Of a stretch of DNA of 64,000 nucleotides, positions 31,624-41,481 are shown one piece after another. Both the position numbers and the translations under genes were made by a program. The stretch is from contig OX442319.1 of assembly GCA_949358305.1 (NCBI GenBank), positions 12,090,001 through 12,154,000 of the forward strand. Direction: 5' to 3'. The stretch's first letter is position 1; every line of letters starts with the position of its first letter. The notes under the pieces were generated by a model. The model saw only the letters and a program-made list of their open reading frames with translations, searched no databases and was not told the origin of the DNA. Source of the DNA: Strigamia acuminata. Lineage: Eukaryota; Arthropoda; Chilopoda; Geophilomorpha; Linotaeniidae.

Positions 31624-32816
31624 GATTTTAGAGTATAAAAAGTAAAATTTATTTTTAAAAAGAGAAATAAAAGATAAAATCTTCAGCTTATTTTAGTTTT
31701 GTTTTCCGTTTTGAGGTCTCCGGTGTTACGTTTTAGAGATGTAATACATTGCAAACATTACGTTTCTGACCTATATATAAATCAATTCATTCATTCATTC
31801 ATTCATTCATTCATTGTTTCGGCCACCAATACACCGCCAGAGGGCGGTTGTTAGGAATGTCAATCGACATTTGACGGGCGCGAAAGCCGAAAACGTCCGG
31901 TCGAGAATCGACAGCTAACGCCCGACAATCAACGGCTGACGCCCGACAATCGACAGTAGGGCGTCAGGCGTAGGGCGTCGGGCGTAGGGCCCTACGCTTA
32001 TCAATTGATCATTTCTGGCCGGCACACGCGGATTAACCCCTCCTGGCAACCGAGGCCCTACGCCCTAGGCCCTACGATCAAGGCCCTACGATCAGTCGGA
32101 CCCAAGATATAATTGCCCGACTACAAAAAGGAGAAAATAAAAATAAAAAAATAAAATGCAGGTAGTTCTTAGCTTTAATTTAATTTATTACTTTTATGTA
32201 CTGAATTATAAGTATTTTATTCGTTCAATTTTACAATTGTTCGTTTACATGTTAGCTTGTTTTTCGTTGTAATTACAAGCGGTTTGTTGGTTCTCAGATG
32301 AGGGGATGCTGGAGTGTATGTTCTCAATGTGTTAATTTATGACGCATACGTAGTGTATTTATGCAAATAAACACACTTATGTAAATTTGCACTACATTCA
32401 GATGCTAAAGTTTGAAGAAAAAATATTAAAACCAGTTGCTGTACACCACATACCAGTAATAAGTTATGCTAAAGATCACAGCTTGCCAATTGACATGTCG
32501 TGATATGTTGTCTATAAGAAGCTGCAAACATGAGAAAATTTTGAATAATTTGAATTAATTTGTAAAGAAAATACTCACATAGCAATAAAAAGAAGACTAA
32601 AATAGTAGAAAATGATGATAAAATTAGAAATGCAAGAAGTAAATACATAATTTTAATTATTTTTGTTTAAATTGATAAAATTGTACGTATTTTGTATTTA
32701 CACAAATTTCAATCTTTTGACCCGATCAGGTCACGGTAGTTTTACTGGTGCAGCAAAGTTTGACTGCTTTAAGTGCTGATCATGACTTTGAAAGCATGTT
32801 AGTATAGTAAATAATT
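31624..32816. other. Intergenic: (CATT)n and a GC-rich inverted-repeat patch
   Basis: 31783-31814 is a CATT microsatellite. 31870-32110 is unusually GC-rich, with many copies of GGCGTAGGG/CCCTACGCC in both orientations, including the palindrome GGGCGTAGGGCCCTACGCT. The rest (32110-32816) is AT-rich with no gene seen. Confidence 0.6.
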
Positions 32817-33629
32817 TTAACAATTTGTGCATTTTTCTTTTAGTGGTGACTGTTCAGCGTCGGTTGTTGAGGCAGGTTCAGGTTCCATTAACGATTCAGG
32901 TTTTATTAACCATTCCATTGCCGCTTGTATTTTCGGTTCAGGTTTTATTAATCGTTCCATTGCCTCTTCTATTAACAGTGCAGCTTCTACAATCTTGCTA
33001 CAGCATCTAGCCCTAGCCACTCTGGTTTTTGTACCTATCTTGTGAGATAACGCATCGAGTTTAGCGTTTTGCTCAGAAACTCGATGCCGATGAAATTCCT
33101 TCCAGGTTTCCTCCTGTTGTGGCGCCTCGCTTTTGAAATCGCGGCTGCAAATATCCTTCCAGAACTCATCAGTTTTGCCAAGTAGATAGGGATTAATCTT
33201 CTCCACTTGGCTCAACTATGGAGCCGTCCACTTGCTCATGTAAGGGCTCAACTCTTCAAAACTCAGCCCCTTAATTGTTCCAGCTAAGTTCGTGCAGCGT
33301 TGTAGTTTTACATTTGTCAACGAATTTGCTACGACTCTGTTTTTTTTCCCTGACATTCGACAAGACCAGTTCTTTCTGCTGGAGAGCATTGCTTCCATGA
33401 ATTGATTTTCGTCGGAATTCAATTGCTCTCGTGTCAAGTAAATCCCACGGCGGAATTTATTCGGTGTGCATGTGGGTTCGGTTTCGATGCGCTTTCGCTT
33501 TCTCGGGTTCTCTTCTAAATAACGCCGACATCCCTCCGCTTCTTCCTTTTCTTCCTTTTCTTCTTCGAGAACCTTTCTTTGCCTTTCGCTTTTCAATTGC
33601 TCAACTTCTTTCTTTCTATCACTCGCCAT
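32817..33629 (-). pseudogene. Elongin-A-like frame with one in-frame stop
   Basis: A single minus-strand frame from ATG 33629 to 32817 is interrupted only by TAG at 33216-33218. The N-terminal part is charged coiled-coil (KKEVEQLKSERQRKVLEEEK) with a basic patch RKRKR. The region spanning the stop resembles the Elongin A BC-box domain: CTNLAGTIKGLSFEEL, then VEKINPYLLGKTDEFWKD, then ICSRDFKSEAPQQEETWKEF. Elongin A stimulates Pol II elongation and forms a ubiquitin ligase with Elongins B and C. The rest is acidic repeats (KPEPKIQAAMEWLIKPE). No introns, so probably a retrocopy. Stop readthrough would give about 270 residues. Identification rests on this one domain. Confidence 0.6.
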
Positions 33630-33701
33630 CTCTAATTTCGATTCCGTTGAGTAGTTTGCTGTTGAAGATCCAAGACAGAAATGTGTTATTCATTTGAATA
33701 T

Positions 33702-34245
33702 TGTTACGAGCGCAGACCTCGCTGTACGACAGCGGGCCTAAACGCTCTGTTTAGAGAATTAATTCTGAAAGCTCTCACTAGGCACACTGGAGTTTCCAAA
33801 TCCGCTCACCAGTTGTCACTGTGTTAATTATGCACAGGGCAACTGGACTAATCAATCAAGTAGAGCGGGGGTGGACCCAGAGTTTACCTGGTGAGCTAAG
33901 TGGGTTTGAGAGAGCAGAAATGTTCTGAGCCTCAAACAGTTAACATGGTAAGTAAAGGCTTCTGTGGACCAGCGCACACAGCGCTTGGTCCCACCCCGCC
34001 TTTCCAAATTCATAGAGATATAATTTGATTATCATTCTTGCTTTCTTGCTTTATGTTTATGTAAAATAAAGGATTATGTTTATCATTTGATTTTGTTAAG
34101 TTTGTAATAAGTCCCATAGAATAAAAGAGATTTATTTAAATGATAAATCAGTTCTCTCAATCATTTCACCTAAAGGATTTCAAGGTCTTTGCTAAATTAA
34201 TTAGCATTTGTTATGTGTGTGGATCACCCCAACCCACACGTAACA
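33702..34245 (+). repeat. 5' LTR
   Basis: Begins TGTTACGAGCG and ends CACGTAACA (TG...CA). Contains AATAAA-type signals near 34065 and 34115 and a consensus splice donor CATG|GTAAGT at 33947-33953. Confidence 0.95.
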
Positions 34246-34248
34246 AAG

Positions 34249-34264
34249 TGGTGGAGATGCGGAT
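34249..34264 (+). promoter_or_regulatory. Primer binding site
   Basis: TGGTGGAGATGCGGAT begins three bases after the 5' LTR. Its first TGG is complementary to a tRNA CCA end, so it should anneal to a tRNA whose 3' end reads CCGCATCTCCACCA. I did not assign the tRNA. Confidence 0.7.
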
Positions 34265-35026
34265 TTAAAAGACCCTGTATAATTGCTTTATTTAAGAGCT
34301 AAAATGTTAGTAAAAATCTGGAATTTTGTGTAAAATAGTTTGAAATTTGGCCCTGAAAATGAGTAAGGTTGAAAATACAAATTGGCTATAATATTATCAG
34401 ATTTGAAAGCAAATAAAGAGACTTCTGAAAATCAATTTGGGTGTGAAAAATTGAGATTGGGAATGAATATTTAATTGTCTTGTGAAAAAAGTGTTGAATA
34501 TTTAATTATCTTGTGTAAAAGTGTTGAATATTTAAGTGTTTTGAGTTGAAACTGAGCATGAATGTTAAATGAGTTTGCATGTTACTGAATATTTAATTAG
34601 TTGAAAACAATTAAACAGTATTTTAGAATTAAAGCCTAGTTTTAGTGATGAATCATTTTAAGGTTATACATATTTTGAATAATTTTAAGAATTGTAAATA
34701 GTTTTAAAACAATTTTAACTCATGCACAGTTATAAGTAATAATATTATGAATTATTTTCTTTTCTCCTTAGCATGGTGAAAGTGTTTTAGTGATTAGTGT
34801 TTCACAGGTGAGGTGAATTTGTGTTTTGTGAGTGTGTGCCTTCTATGGTTGGAGTGGATCCATATTGAAGCTGGATCCTTCAAATATAACATTTCGCAAG
34901 AAATCATCAAGTATAATTGCGGAAGACAGAGAGCGACACTACACATTAACAACAGAATTCAAGTCTGATGAACATTTGGATAGTGAGATAGAACCAGAGG
35001 ATAGTGAACCTCTAGAAGAAGTCAAG

Positions 35027-36094
35027 ATGGCGACTAGCTCAACTGCAACGTTGGAAACCCTATTAAAAGGACTAGTAGTGCAAAAGCGCAATCCAGTCAA
35101 TTATGATACCAGAACGGGGAACATTGACGAATGGATTGTTGGTTATGAAGCGATTGTTGCTACGGATACGGAACGTGCCAAGCATCTGCCGATTGTAATG
35201 AAGGAAGATGCGCTCTCCTGGTACGTCGAGCAGCTACAAGCTAACCCTAGCTGGGCTTGGGACGAATGGAAAGCAGCATTGCAGAAAAAATTCCGCCGTA
35301 GGCCCGAGCACGTCCTCAATACCCTACACGCCCTTAAGCATGAAGAAGGGACAGCCATTGACTTTATTAAGAAAGTTCTCCACTTGTGTTCATTTGCCAG
35401 ACCAGCCCTCAGTGAAACCCAGAAAATCAACTATGTCTATCAGGCTATGAAACAGCCGATAAAAGACAGGTTGATGACAGTTTTTCCTACAGCTATGGAT
35501 GATTTGATGGAAAGAGTTCAGCTTTATGAAGCCCATGGAGTGAAGGAAGATCCGTCGACAGCTTTACTGACCCTTGTACAGAAACTTGTGGCTGACAAGG
35601 CGACCGTCGCACCGTCAACTTATTTGACTGGAGTGGCAGAAGCCCCAAAGTCGCTCGCAGAACTTGTAGCAGAAAACAACTTTCTAAAAGAACAGAATAT
35701 GTTTTTGCAGAATGGCGTATTGCAAGAGACGATCTCTCCAATTTTCCATCAAGGGACTTGGTTTACCCCAGTCAACAATCAGCGTCAAGGAGGAAAATTT
35801 TTCCAAGGAACCCAGCAGAAGCAGCAGCAATTCCAGCAAAGTTCTCCGCAGAACTGGCAGAATTTTCAGCAGCAGCAAACTGGACCCGGATGTTTCCATC
35901 AGCCCAACTGCACCTGCTGTGCGTCACAAAACAGAGGTGGCGGTGGGAAGAGGCGTGATACTTGGCGTTATAATAATAAGAATAATGAAGAAAATAACAG
36001 TAACCAAGGAAATGGTCCTGCTAACAATAACAGCGGTAATAACCAAGCAAGAAATCCACCTGGGAATCAAAAACAACAGAACCGGGGAAACTAG
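35027..36094 (+). CDS. gag: Retrotransposon Gag
   Basis: ATG 35027 is the first ATG in frame and has a good context (AAGATGG); the frame is open upstream to 34832 but without an ATG. The 355-residue product has a retrotransposon gag core (GNIDEWIVGYEAIVATD; DALSWYVEQL; WDEWKAALQKKFR) and a long Q/N-rich C-terminus. A Cys/His cluster (CFHQPNCTCC) replaces a standard CCHC knuckle. It forms the particle that packages the element RNA. The stop TAG 36092-36094 directly follows the slippery heptamer. Confidence 0.88.
   Translation: MATSSTATLETLLKGLVVQKRNPVNYDTRTGNIDEWIVGYEAIVATDTERAKHLPIVMKEDALSWYVEQLQANPSWAWDEWKAALQKKFRRRPEHVLNTLHALKHEEGTAIDFIKKVLHLCSFARPALSETQKINYVYQAMKQPIKDRLMTVFPTAMDDLMERVQLYEAHGVKEDPSTALLTLVQKLVADKATVAPSTYLTGVAEAPKSLAELVAENNFLKEQNMFLQNGVLQETISPIFHQGTWFTPVNNQRQGGKFFQGTQQKQQQFQQSSPQNWQNFQQQQTGPGCFHQPNCTCCASQNRGGGGKRRDTWRYNNKNNEENNSNQGNGPANNNSGNNQARNPPGNQKQQNRGN
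36085..36091 (+). promoter_or_regulatory. -1 ribosomal frameshift slippery site
   Basis: G GGA AAC lies in gag phase and is followed at once by the gag TAG. The pol frame is -1 relative to gag and is open across the site. This is a canonical X XXY YYZ heptamer. A downstream stimulatory structure was not assessed. Confidence 0.85.
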
Positions 36095-36096
36095 TA

Positions 36097-39000
36097 GTGC
36101 CACAAAGACAGTTAAAAAGTAGGCGTAGGAGAAGAAGAATGAGAAGGAAGTTGGAAATAGTTGACATTAACACCACTGAAGAAATGCTGACAATACCTGT
36201 CGTAGTGAACAATTTAGAAGTCAAAGGTGTATTGGATTCAGGTGGATATAGAAATATTATAAGTGAGGAACTGGCTGATAGATTGCAACTGTCACGTCGG
36301 CTTTGCCCTTATATCAAATTGAGGGTAATTGATAACTCCTTAATATCTCCTGAAGGAATTGGGAAAATTACAGTCACTATTGGAAGATTGGACTACAGCA
36401 TGGAGGTATTAGTAGTGCGGGGATTTGGTCATGAGCTCTTACTAGGTGATCCTTTCCTCAAACAAGCAGGGTGTGTGTTGGACTATGACCGACGGAAGGT
36501 CTTTGTGGGGCGAAAAAGTGAAGGATTTAAACCGGAAGTTTTTCCAATGTCAAGAAATTATCTGGAACAAACATTTATTGGCAGACTTACTAAATCAATA
36601 AAAATTCCAGCAATGCACGAATGCATGCTTTTCATTGGAGTGAACAATAATAAAACTAATGAAGATTTGTTTGCAGAGCCATTATCCAATTTGACTGATA
36701 GATTGGGAGTAATTGGCTGTAAAACTCTAACTACATTTAAGGATGGATCAGGCATAATGCGAGTTGCGAATCCGACGAAGAAGGCGGTTTATCTGCAGAA
36801 AGGAACAGCGATTGCCAAGGCATACCACGTCATTGACATTGGTAGTTTTGAGGAGCAGCCACCTAATGGCTTGAACTTTGATTCCGCCGTGTCAAGTGAT
36901 CTACTGGATACGAACCAAAAGGAGCAGCTGAAGAGCCTACTGCGTAAGAATGAAGATAGATTTGCCACTTCAGATCAGGATTTAGGCAGAGTAAAGGTCT
37001 ACAAGCATAAAATAGACACAGGTGATGCACAGCCAATTCACCTGCAGCCATATCGCCGATCCATGAAAGAGAAAGAAGTCGAAGCAGAGGAAACCCAGAA
37101 ACTGCTTGAAATGGATGTAATCAGAGAGTCCGAGAGTCCATGGAGTGCGCCAGTGCTTTTAATTAAGAGACGTGATGGCAAATGGCGGTTTTGTGTTGAT
37201 TGGAGGCGGCTGAATGCAGTGACTAAGAAGATGGTTTACCCACTCCCCCGAATCGACGACACCTTAGACCAACTGTCAGGTGCGAAGTATTTTTCCATGA
37301 TGGATTTAATCCAGGGATATTTCCAAGTCGAGATTGATGAGGAGGATAAGGAAAAGACTGCGTTCACAACGTCTTCCGGTCATTACGAATTTAATGTACT
37401 GGGCCAGGGCTTGTGTAATAGTCCTGCGGCATTCCAAAAGCTCATGAACAAAGTGCTTGGTAACCTCCTAGGAAAAGTGTGTATAGCCTACTTGGACGAT
37501 CTGATCATCTTTTCAAAGACATTCGACCAGCATTTGGTTGATTTAGACAACGTCTTTTCGAAATTGCGCACGGCGAATTTAAAGGTCAAATTAAGTAAAT
37601 GCACTTTTGGAACGGATACCATTAAGTATTTGGGACACGTCATCAATGCAAAAGGAGTTTCACCGGATCCACGTAATTTGGAGTCCGTGGCGAAGTTCCC
37701 AAAACCAACAACAGTAAAGCAGTTGCAAGGATTTCTTGGATTATGTTCTTATTATCGCAAATTTATTCGTGGTTTTTCAGACGTGTCCAAGTGCCTTGTA
37801 AATCTGACAAAGAAAGAAGAAAAGTATGATTGGGGACCGCCACACGATGAAGCGTTCCAGAAGCTGAAGACGGCCCTAACGACAGTTCCAGTGCTGGCTC
37901 ATCCAAATTTCAGCGAGCCCTTTATGATCTCTACTGACGCCAGTGCATATGGATTAGGAGTTGTGCTGAAACAAAAGATAAATAAACAAGAACATGTCGT
38001 AGCCTACGCTAGCCGACTGCTTAGCAAAGCAGAGCAGAATTATGATACGACAGAACGTGAGTGCCTTGCGATCATCTTTGGCATACAAAAGTTCCGACCT
38101 TACTTGTATGGCCAAAAATTCTACGTTATTACGGACCATTCAGCGTTGCAGTGGCTCAAAACTGTGAGAAATCCCAACGGACGACTCACCAGATGGTCAC
38201 TCCAATTGGTGGACTATGACTATGAGGTCATTCACAAGAGTGGTAAAAAACATCAAGATGCAGATGCGTTAAGTCGTATTCCTGAGGCAGTGGGCGAAGA
38301 AGAAATAATTGATTTACCTTTGTTGCTACTGGAAAATCTGGACCTACCTGCCGAGCAGCGAAAGGATCAGAAGCTGAAGGAATACGTTGATGCACTTCGA
38401 GATATTGAGCGCCTTTCGAAAAAGAAGAGACGATCTTTACAACAGTTCGTGCTCCAGGATGAAGTTTTGTTCAGAAGGAAGAATTTCCTGGGCAACGAAA
38501 GGTTACTGCTGGTTGTGCCAAAACACTTACAGCAAGATGTTCTGCACGAGATGCATGATGGCCTTCCAGGAGCTCATCTGGGCCTGTCGAAAACTTGGAA
38601 AAGAATAAGCACCAGATTCCATTGGCCCAGAATTTATGCAGAGGTCAGAGACTACGTCTTGTCCTGCAAGAAGTGCGCTGCAGCAAAAACAGATACCACA
38701 CCACCAAAAGGATTATTGCAGCCCTGGACAACCGTGACCAGACCATTCCAAAGAGTAGGAATGGACACTTTAGGAAAATTCCCGACTTCAAAGAAAGGGA
38801 ATAATTATGTGTTTGTTATGACGGACTATCTATCTAGAGCGGTCTGTGCGAGAGCGTCACCAACTTGCACGGCCATTGCAGCAGCGGATGCTTTAGTTTA
38901 TGAGATAATGGTGAAAGAAGGATCTCCAAGGGAAATTCTGACTGACCGTGGTACAGAATACAGAAATGAATTGATGGAGGAGGTCTCGAGACTCTATAAA

Positions 39001-39996
39001 TCAAAACATAAAACAACTAGCGGATATCATGCCAGGACAAACGGTTTAACGGAGCGTTTTAACGCAACACTTGCGAAAATGCTTCTGAACTACGTAAATG
39101 AAGATCATACGGACTGGGATGATTTCCTGCCACACCTGTTATTCTCGTACAACACGTCGGTTCACGAGACAACTGGATATACCCCATACTTTTTATTAAG
39201 GGGGTATGAAGCAGATGTTAACGTCGATGTGAATCTGAATCTCCCGAAGAAGGAATTCACTTTGAGAACTGCCAAATTCATCGAGGCAGCAAGGAGAATC
39301 TCAAACCAGAGACTGGAGCAGATGTCAGCTAAAAGCAAAGAAAGATTTGATAAGAACAGAAAGGTTGTGGAGTTCGAGCCTGGAGAATACGTTTATTTGA
39401 AAAAACCGAACAGAAAGGTTGGACTCAGTGAGAAATTACTGCCACAATATTCTGGTCCTTACGAAATAGTGCGCCGAACTGCACCAAACGATTACCAAAT
39501 AGTAGATTCAACTGGTAAAAAATCAGACATTGTAAATGTAGAAAGGTTAAAACCTTACAAGCCAAGGAAAGAAGTATCCATAATTATGGATAGGAATAGT
39601 GAAACTGAGGTGAAGGCGGAAAATTCTAACAAAACTAAGTTGATGGAAAGTAAAGGAATTGAAGAAGTTAGAATTAACACTAAAAAATCACTAAAACAAT
39701 CAAAAAAACCATGCACAGAAAGATTCATAAGTGATGAAGATCAGATTTCTTTAAAGTCGTTGTTCGAACCGGAGGAGACGACGGGAAAACGGTTGAAAGA
39801 ATTGCCGCTGGTCGGCGATAAAGACGAAACGTCGGAGAAACGTTTGACGAAATTGCCACTAGATGGCGATAAAAGAAAAACGTCAGGACAGCGTTCGCGG
39901 AAATTGCCACCAGAGGGCGTCGTCGACGAAACACGTGACTTCCGTTTTAAGCATTTAAGACCGCGAGCACGGACGAATTATCGTCAGTTCTACTGA
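36097..39996 (+). CDS. pol: Retrotransposon Pol (PR-RT-RNaseH-IN)
   Basis: Entered by -1 frameshift from gag; no ATG is needed. Counting from 36097: aspartic protease motif VLDSGG near residue 47; reverse transcriptase with YLDD at 465-468; RNase H with DAS near 614; integrase with an HHCC zinc part (GAHLGLS; FHWPRI; CKKC), catalytic D890, D950 and E986 (35 residues between the last two), and a GPY/F module (YSGPYEIV) near 1118. No stop interrupts 1299 codons. The tail after the integrase carries three imperfect copies of a unit like KRLxKLPLxGDKxxTS (residues about 1225-1280), which is not usual for Pol. Products copy the RNA to DNA and insert it. Confidence 0.95.
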   Translation: MPQRQLKSRRRRRRMRRKLEIVDINTTEEMLTIPVVVNNLEVKGVLDSGGYRNIISEELADRLQLSRRLCPYIKLRVIDNSLISPEGIGKITVTIGRLDYSMEVLVVRGFGHELLLGDPFLKQAGCVLDYDRRKVFVGRKSEGFKPEVFPMSRNYLEQTFIGRLTKSIKIPAMHECMLFIGVNNNKTNEDLFAEPLSNLTDRLGVIGCKTLTTFKDGSGIMRVANPTKKAVYLQKGTAIAKAYHVIDIGSFEEQPPNGLNFDSAVSSDLLDTNQKEQLKSLLRKNEDRFATSDQDLGRVKVYKHKIDTGDAQPIHLQPYRRSMKEKEVEAEETQKLLEMDVIRESESPWSAPVLLIKRRDGKWRFCVDWRRLNAVTKKMVYPLPRIDDTLDQLSGAKYFSMMDLIQGYFQVEIDEEDKEKTAFTTSSGHYEFNVLGQGLCNSPAAFQKLMNKVLGNLLGKVCIAYLDDLIIFSKTFDQHLVDLDNVFSKLRTANLKVKLSKCTFGTDTIKYLGHVINAKGVSPDPRNLESVAKFPKPTTVKQLQGFLGLCSYYRKFIRGFSDVSKCLVNLTKKEEKYDWGPPHDEAFQKLKTALTTVPVLAHPNFSEPFMISTDASAYGLGVVLKQKINKQEHVVAYASRLLSKAEQNYDTTERECLAIIFGIQKFRPYLYGQKFYVITDHSALQWLKTVRNPNGRLTRWSLQLVDYDYEVIHKSGKKHQDADALSRIPEAVGEEEIIDLPLLLLENLDLPAEQRKDQKLKEYVDALRDIERLSKKKRRSLQQFVLQDEVLFRRKNFLGNERLLLVVPKHLQQDVLHEMHDGLPGAHLGLSKTWKRISTRFHWPRIYAEVRDYVLSCKKCAAAKTDTTPPKGLLQPWTTVTRPFQRVGMDTLGKFPTSKKGNNYVFVMTDYLSRAVCARASPTCTAIAAADALVYEIMVKEGSPREILTDRGTEYRNELMEEVSRLYKSKHKTTSGYHARTNGLTERFNATLAKMLLNYVNEDHTDWDDFLPHLLFSYNTSVHETTGYTPYFLLRGYEADVNVDVNLNLPKKEFTLRTAKFIEAARRISNQRLEQMSAKSKERFDKNRKVVEFEPGEYVYLKKPNRKVGLSEKLLPQYSGPYEIVRRTAPNDYQIVDSTGKKSDIVNVERLKPYKPRKEVSIIMDRNSETEVKAENSNKTKLMESKGIEEVRINTKKSLKQSKKPCTERFISDEDQISLKSLFEPEETTGKRLKELPLVGDKDETSEKRLTKLPLDGDKRKTSGQRSRKLPPEGVVDETRDFRFKHLRPRARTNYRQFY

Positions 39997-40130
39997 ACCC
40001 GTCTTACCGTAAACTCGACCTGATCGAGTGATAAAGTGAGATAGGTGAATTAAACTGTTGAATTTTGGATTGAATTTGGACTTAGAAATTGTTTGAATTT
40101 TGAGTTGGATTTTAACTTAGAAAATTTTTC

Positions 40131-40132
40131 AG
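40131..40132 (+). promoter_or_regulatory. Candidate splice acceptor for ORF3
   Basis: AAAATTTTTCAG ends at 40132, two bases before ATG 40135. With the strong donor in the 5' LTR (33947/33948) or GGTGAGG at about 34807 this would give a spliced ORF3 mRNA, as in retroelements that express a third ORF. Confidence 0.5.
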
Positions 40133-40134
40133 CA

Positions 40135-41481
40135 ATGGAAAATTTGAAGATTGCGCGTGACTCGGACGAGGATTCAAATGCGTCGCACGAATCGAAGATA
40201 TTTCATACAGTGTATACCCGACGAGAGAACGAATTTCCCTTGCGTGACGAAGAAATTGAGCAGTTGCCGAGGATTAGGGAAATTGATGATTTAATTGTGT
40301 GTGAGCGACCATTTACAGATCGAAACAAAGTTCCGGTTGGTACAGTGGATAAGCGAACAATGATGACGCCACGCCAATTAAAGAAGTACGAACATAAACG
40401 AAATTCACGTCATCGACGGCAAGCTTCGAAACGATTGGATGCAAGGACGGAGATCGCTCTTGAGTCGGAGAAGGGATTAAAATTCATGAGAAAAAGGCAA
40501 GTCCGAGCGAAACAACAGCAGGAACGCCGATTAGGAGAAGTTCGACAGGAACGAAAAAACATCATGGCGGCAACTAAGGAAAAGAACTTGACCGGAACTC
40601 CGGGATGGAGCGGCTACACGGCGTGGTTGCGTGTGGAGACGGATTTGGCGCTGAAGGAGGCAGAAATTCGAAAGAAAAAGCAGCGAGCGGAGGCGCTGAT
40701 GAGGCGAAAATTCAGGAACGATCCCGATGTTGACTTACCGTCGGCTTTGCGAACTTATCGCGTAGGCTTGACGGTGAGCCAGCAAACGGAAATTCAAGAA
40801 TGGAGCGCGACATTTGCGGATGTGAATTCGGGGATGGAATGCTTCACGACGCCAAACCGGGAAATCGTGGTGACAGCAGGTGAAATGGCGTCATTGCTGC
40901 GATTGATGCCGGGCCGGGATTCATGGGTTTTCGACTCGGTTGTCGATTATTACCTAAACATCGTGACTTCGGATCCGGCCTATCGACGTGTTTTCGCGTT
41001 TCCAACTGCTGCCGTGCAGTACATGATCAGACGGCAATATAATGAAGCAAGAGCTGTAATGAACGGATTTTATCCAAGACCGACTCACAAGGTTTGGGTA
41101 ATCCCGATGGGAATACCCGAACATTGGCAGCTGGCCATCGTCGATTTTACGCGCCCAAGGACGGAGGTGGCCCTGTTCGACCCAAGCGGCCCATTAACGA
41201 TGAAGGATATAAGATGGCAGGCTGTGTTAAATGGTTTGGCGAGTTTTAACATCCAGCTCAACCAACTCCACCCATTTGAAGCGCCGGCGATTGGCCAACT
41301 GGACGGGGACAGTTGTGGCCCAACCATCTTATATTTCGTGCGCCGATATCTAGTTGACCGCGACCTAATGCTTCCAGCGCTCCCTTACGATTTAAGAAGC
41401 CGAATTGCGTTGGAGATCATTAAAGATCAACTAATACCTTTCGAGGAGGACGTGACAATTGAAGAAATCGAAGAAGATTAA
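40135..41481 (+). CDS. Third ORF: Ulp1/C48-type cysteine protease
   Basis: 448 residues from ATG 40135 (the frame opens 14 codons earlier at 40093). The first 200 residues are charged and basic, with coiled-coil-like runs (KQQQERRLGEVRQERK; KEAEIRKKKQRAEALMRR). The C-terminal half matches the Ulp1/SENP fold: WVFDSVVDYYLNIV (entry motif), VWVIPMGIPEHWQLAIVDF with His330, LFDPSG with Asp349, and GQLDGDSCGPTILYFVRRYL with Gln388 and Cys394. So the His-Asp-Gln-Cys set is complete and in the right order. Ulp1 enzymes cut SUMO or related modifiers from proteins; substrate here is unknown. It lies between pol and the 3' LTR, where an env gene would be. It is not related to the usual retroelement aspartic protease. 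Confidence 0.85.
   Translation: MENLKIARDSDEDSNASHESKIFHTVYTRRENEFPLRDEEIEQLPRIREIDDLIVCERPFTDRNKVPVGTVDKRTMMTPRQLKKYEHKRNSRHRRQASKRLDARTEIALESEKGLKFMRKRQVRAKQQQERRLGEVRQERKNIMAATKEKNLTGTPGWSGYTAWLRVETDLALKEAEIRKKKQRAEALMRRKFRNDPDVDLPSALRTYRVGLTVSQQTEIQEWSATFADVNSGMECFTTPNREIVVTAGEMASLLRLMPGRDSWVFDSVVDYYLNIVTSDPAYRRVFAFPTAAVQYMIRRQYNEARAVMNGFYPRPTHKVWVIPMGIPEHWQLAIVDFTRPRTEVALFDPSGPLTMKDIRWQAVLNGLASFNIQLNQLHPFEAPAIGQLDGDSCGPTILYFVRRYLVDRDLMLPALPYDLRSRIALEIIKDQLIPFEEDVTIEEIEED

Noticed and set aside
33216-33218. Selenocysteine or pyrrolysine at the Elongin-A-like stop
   Set aside because: The codon is TAG, not TGA, in an animal; readthrough or pseudogene decay is more likely.
36094-36097. Pol starting at its own GTG codon
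   Set aside because: Frame is open upstream in the -1 frame across a perfect slippery heptamer, so frameshift entry from gag explains it better.
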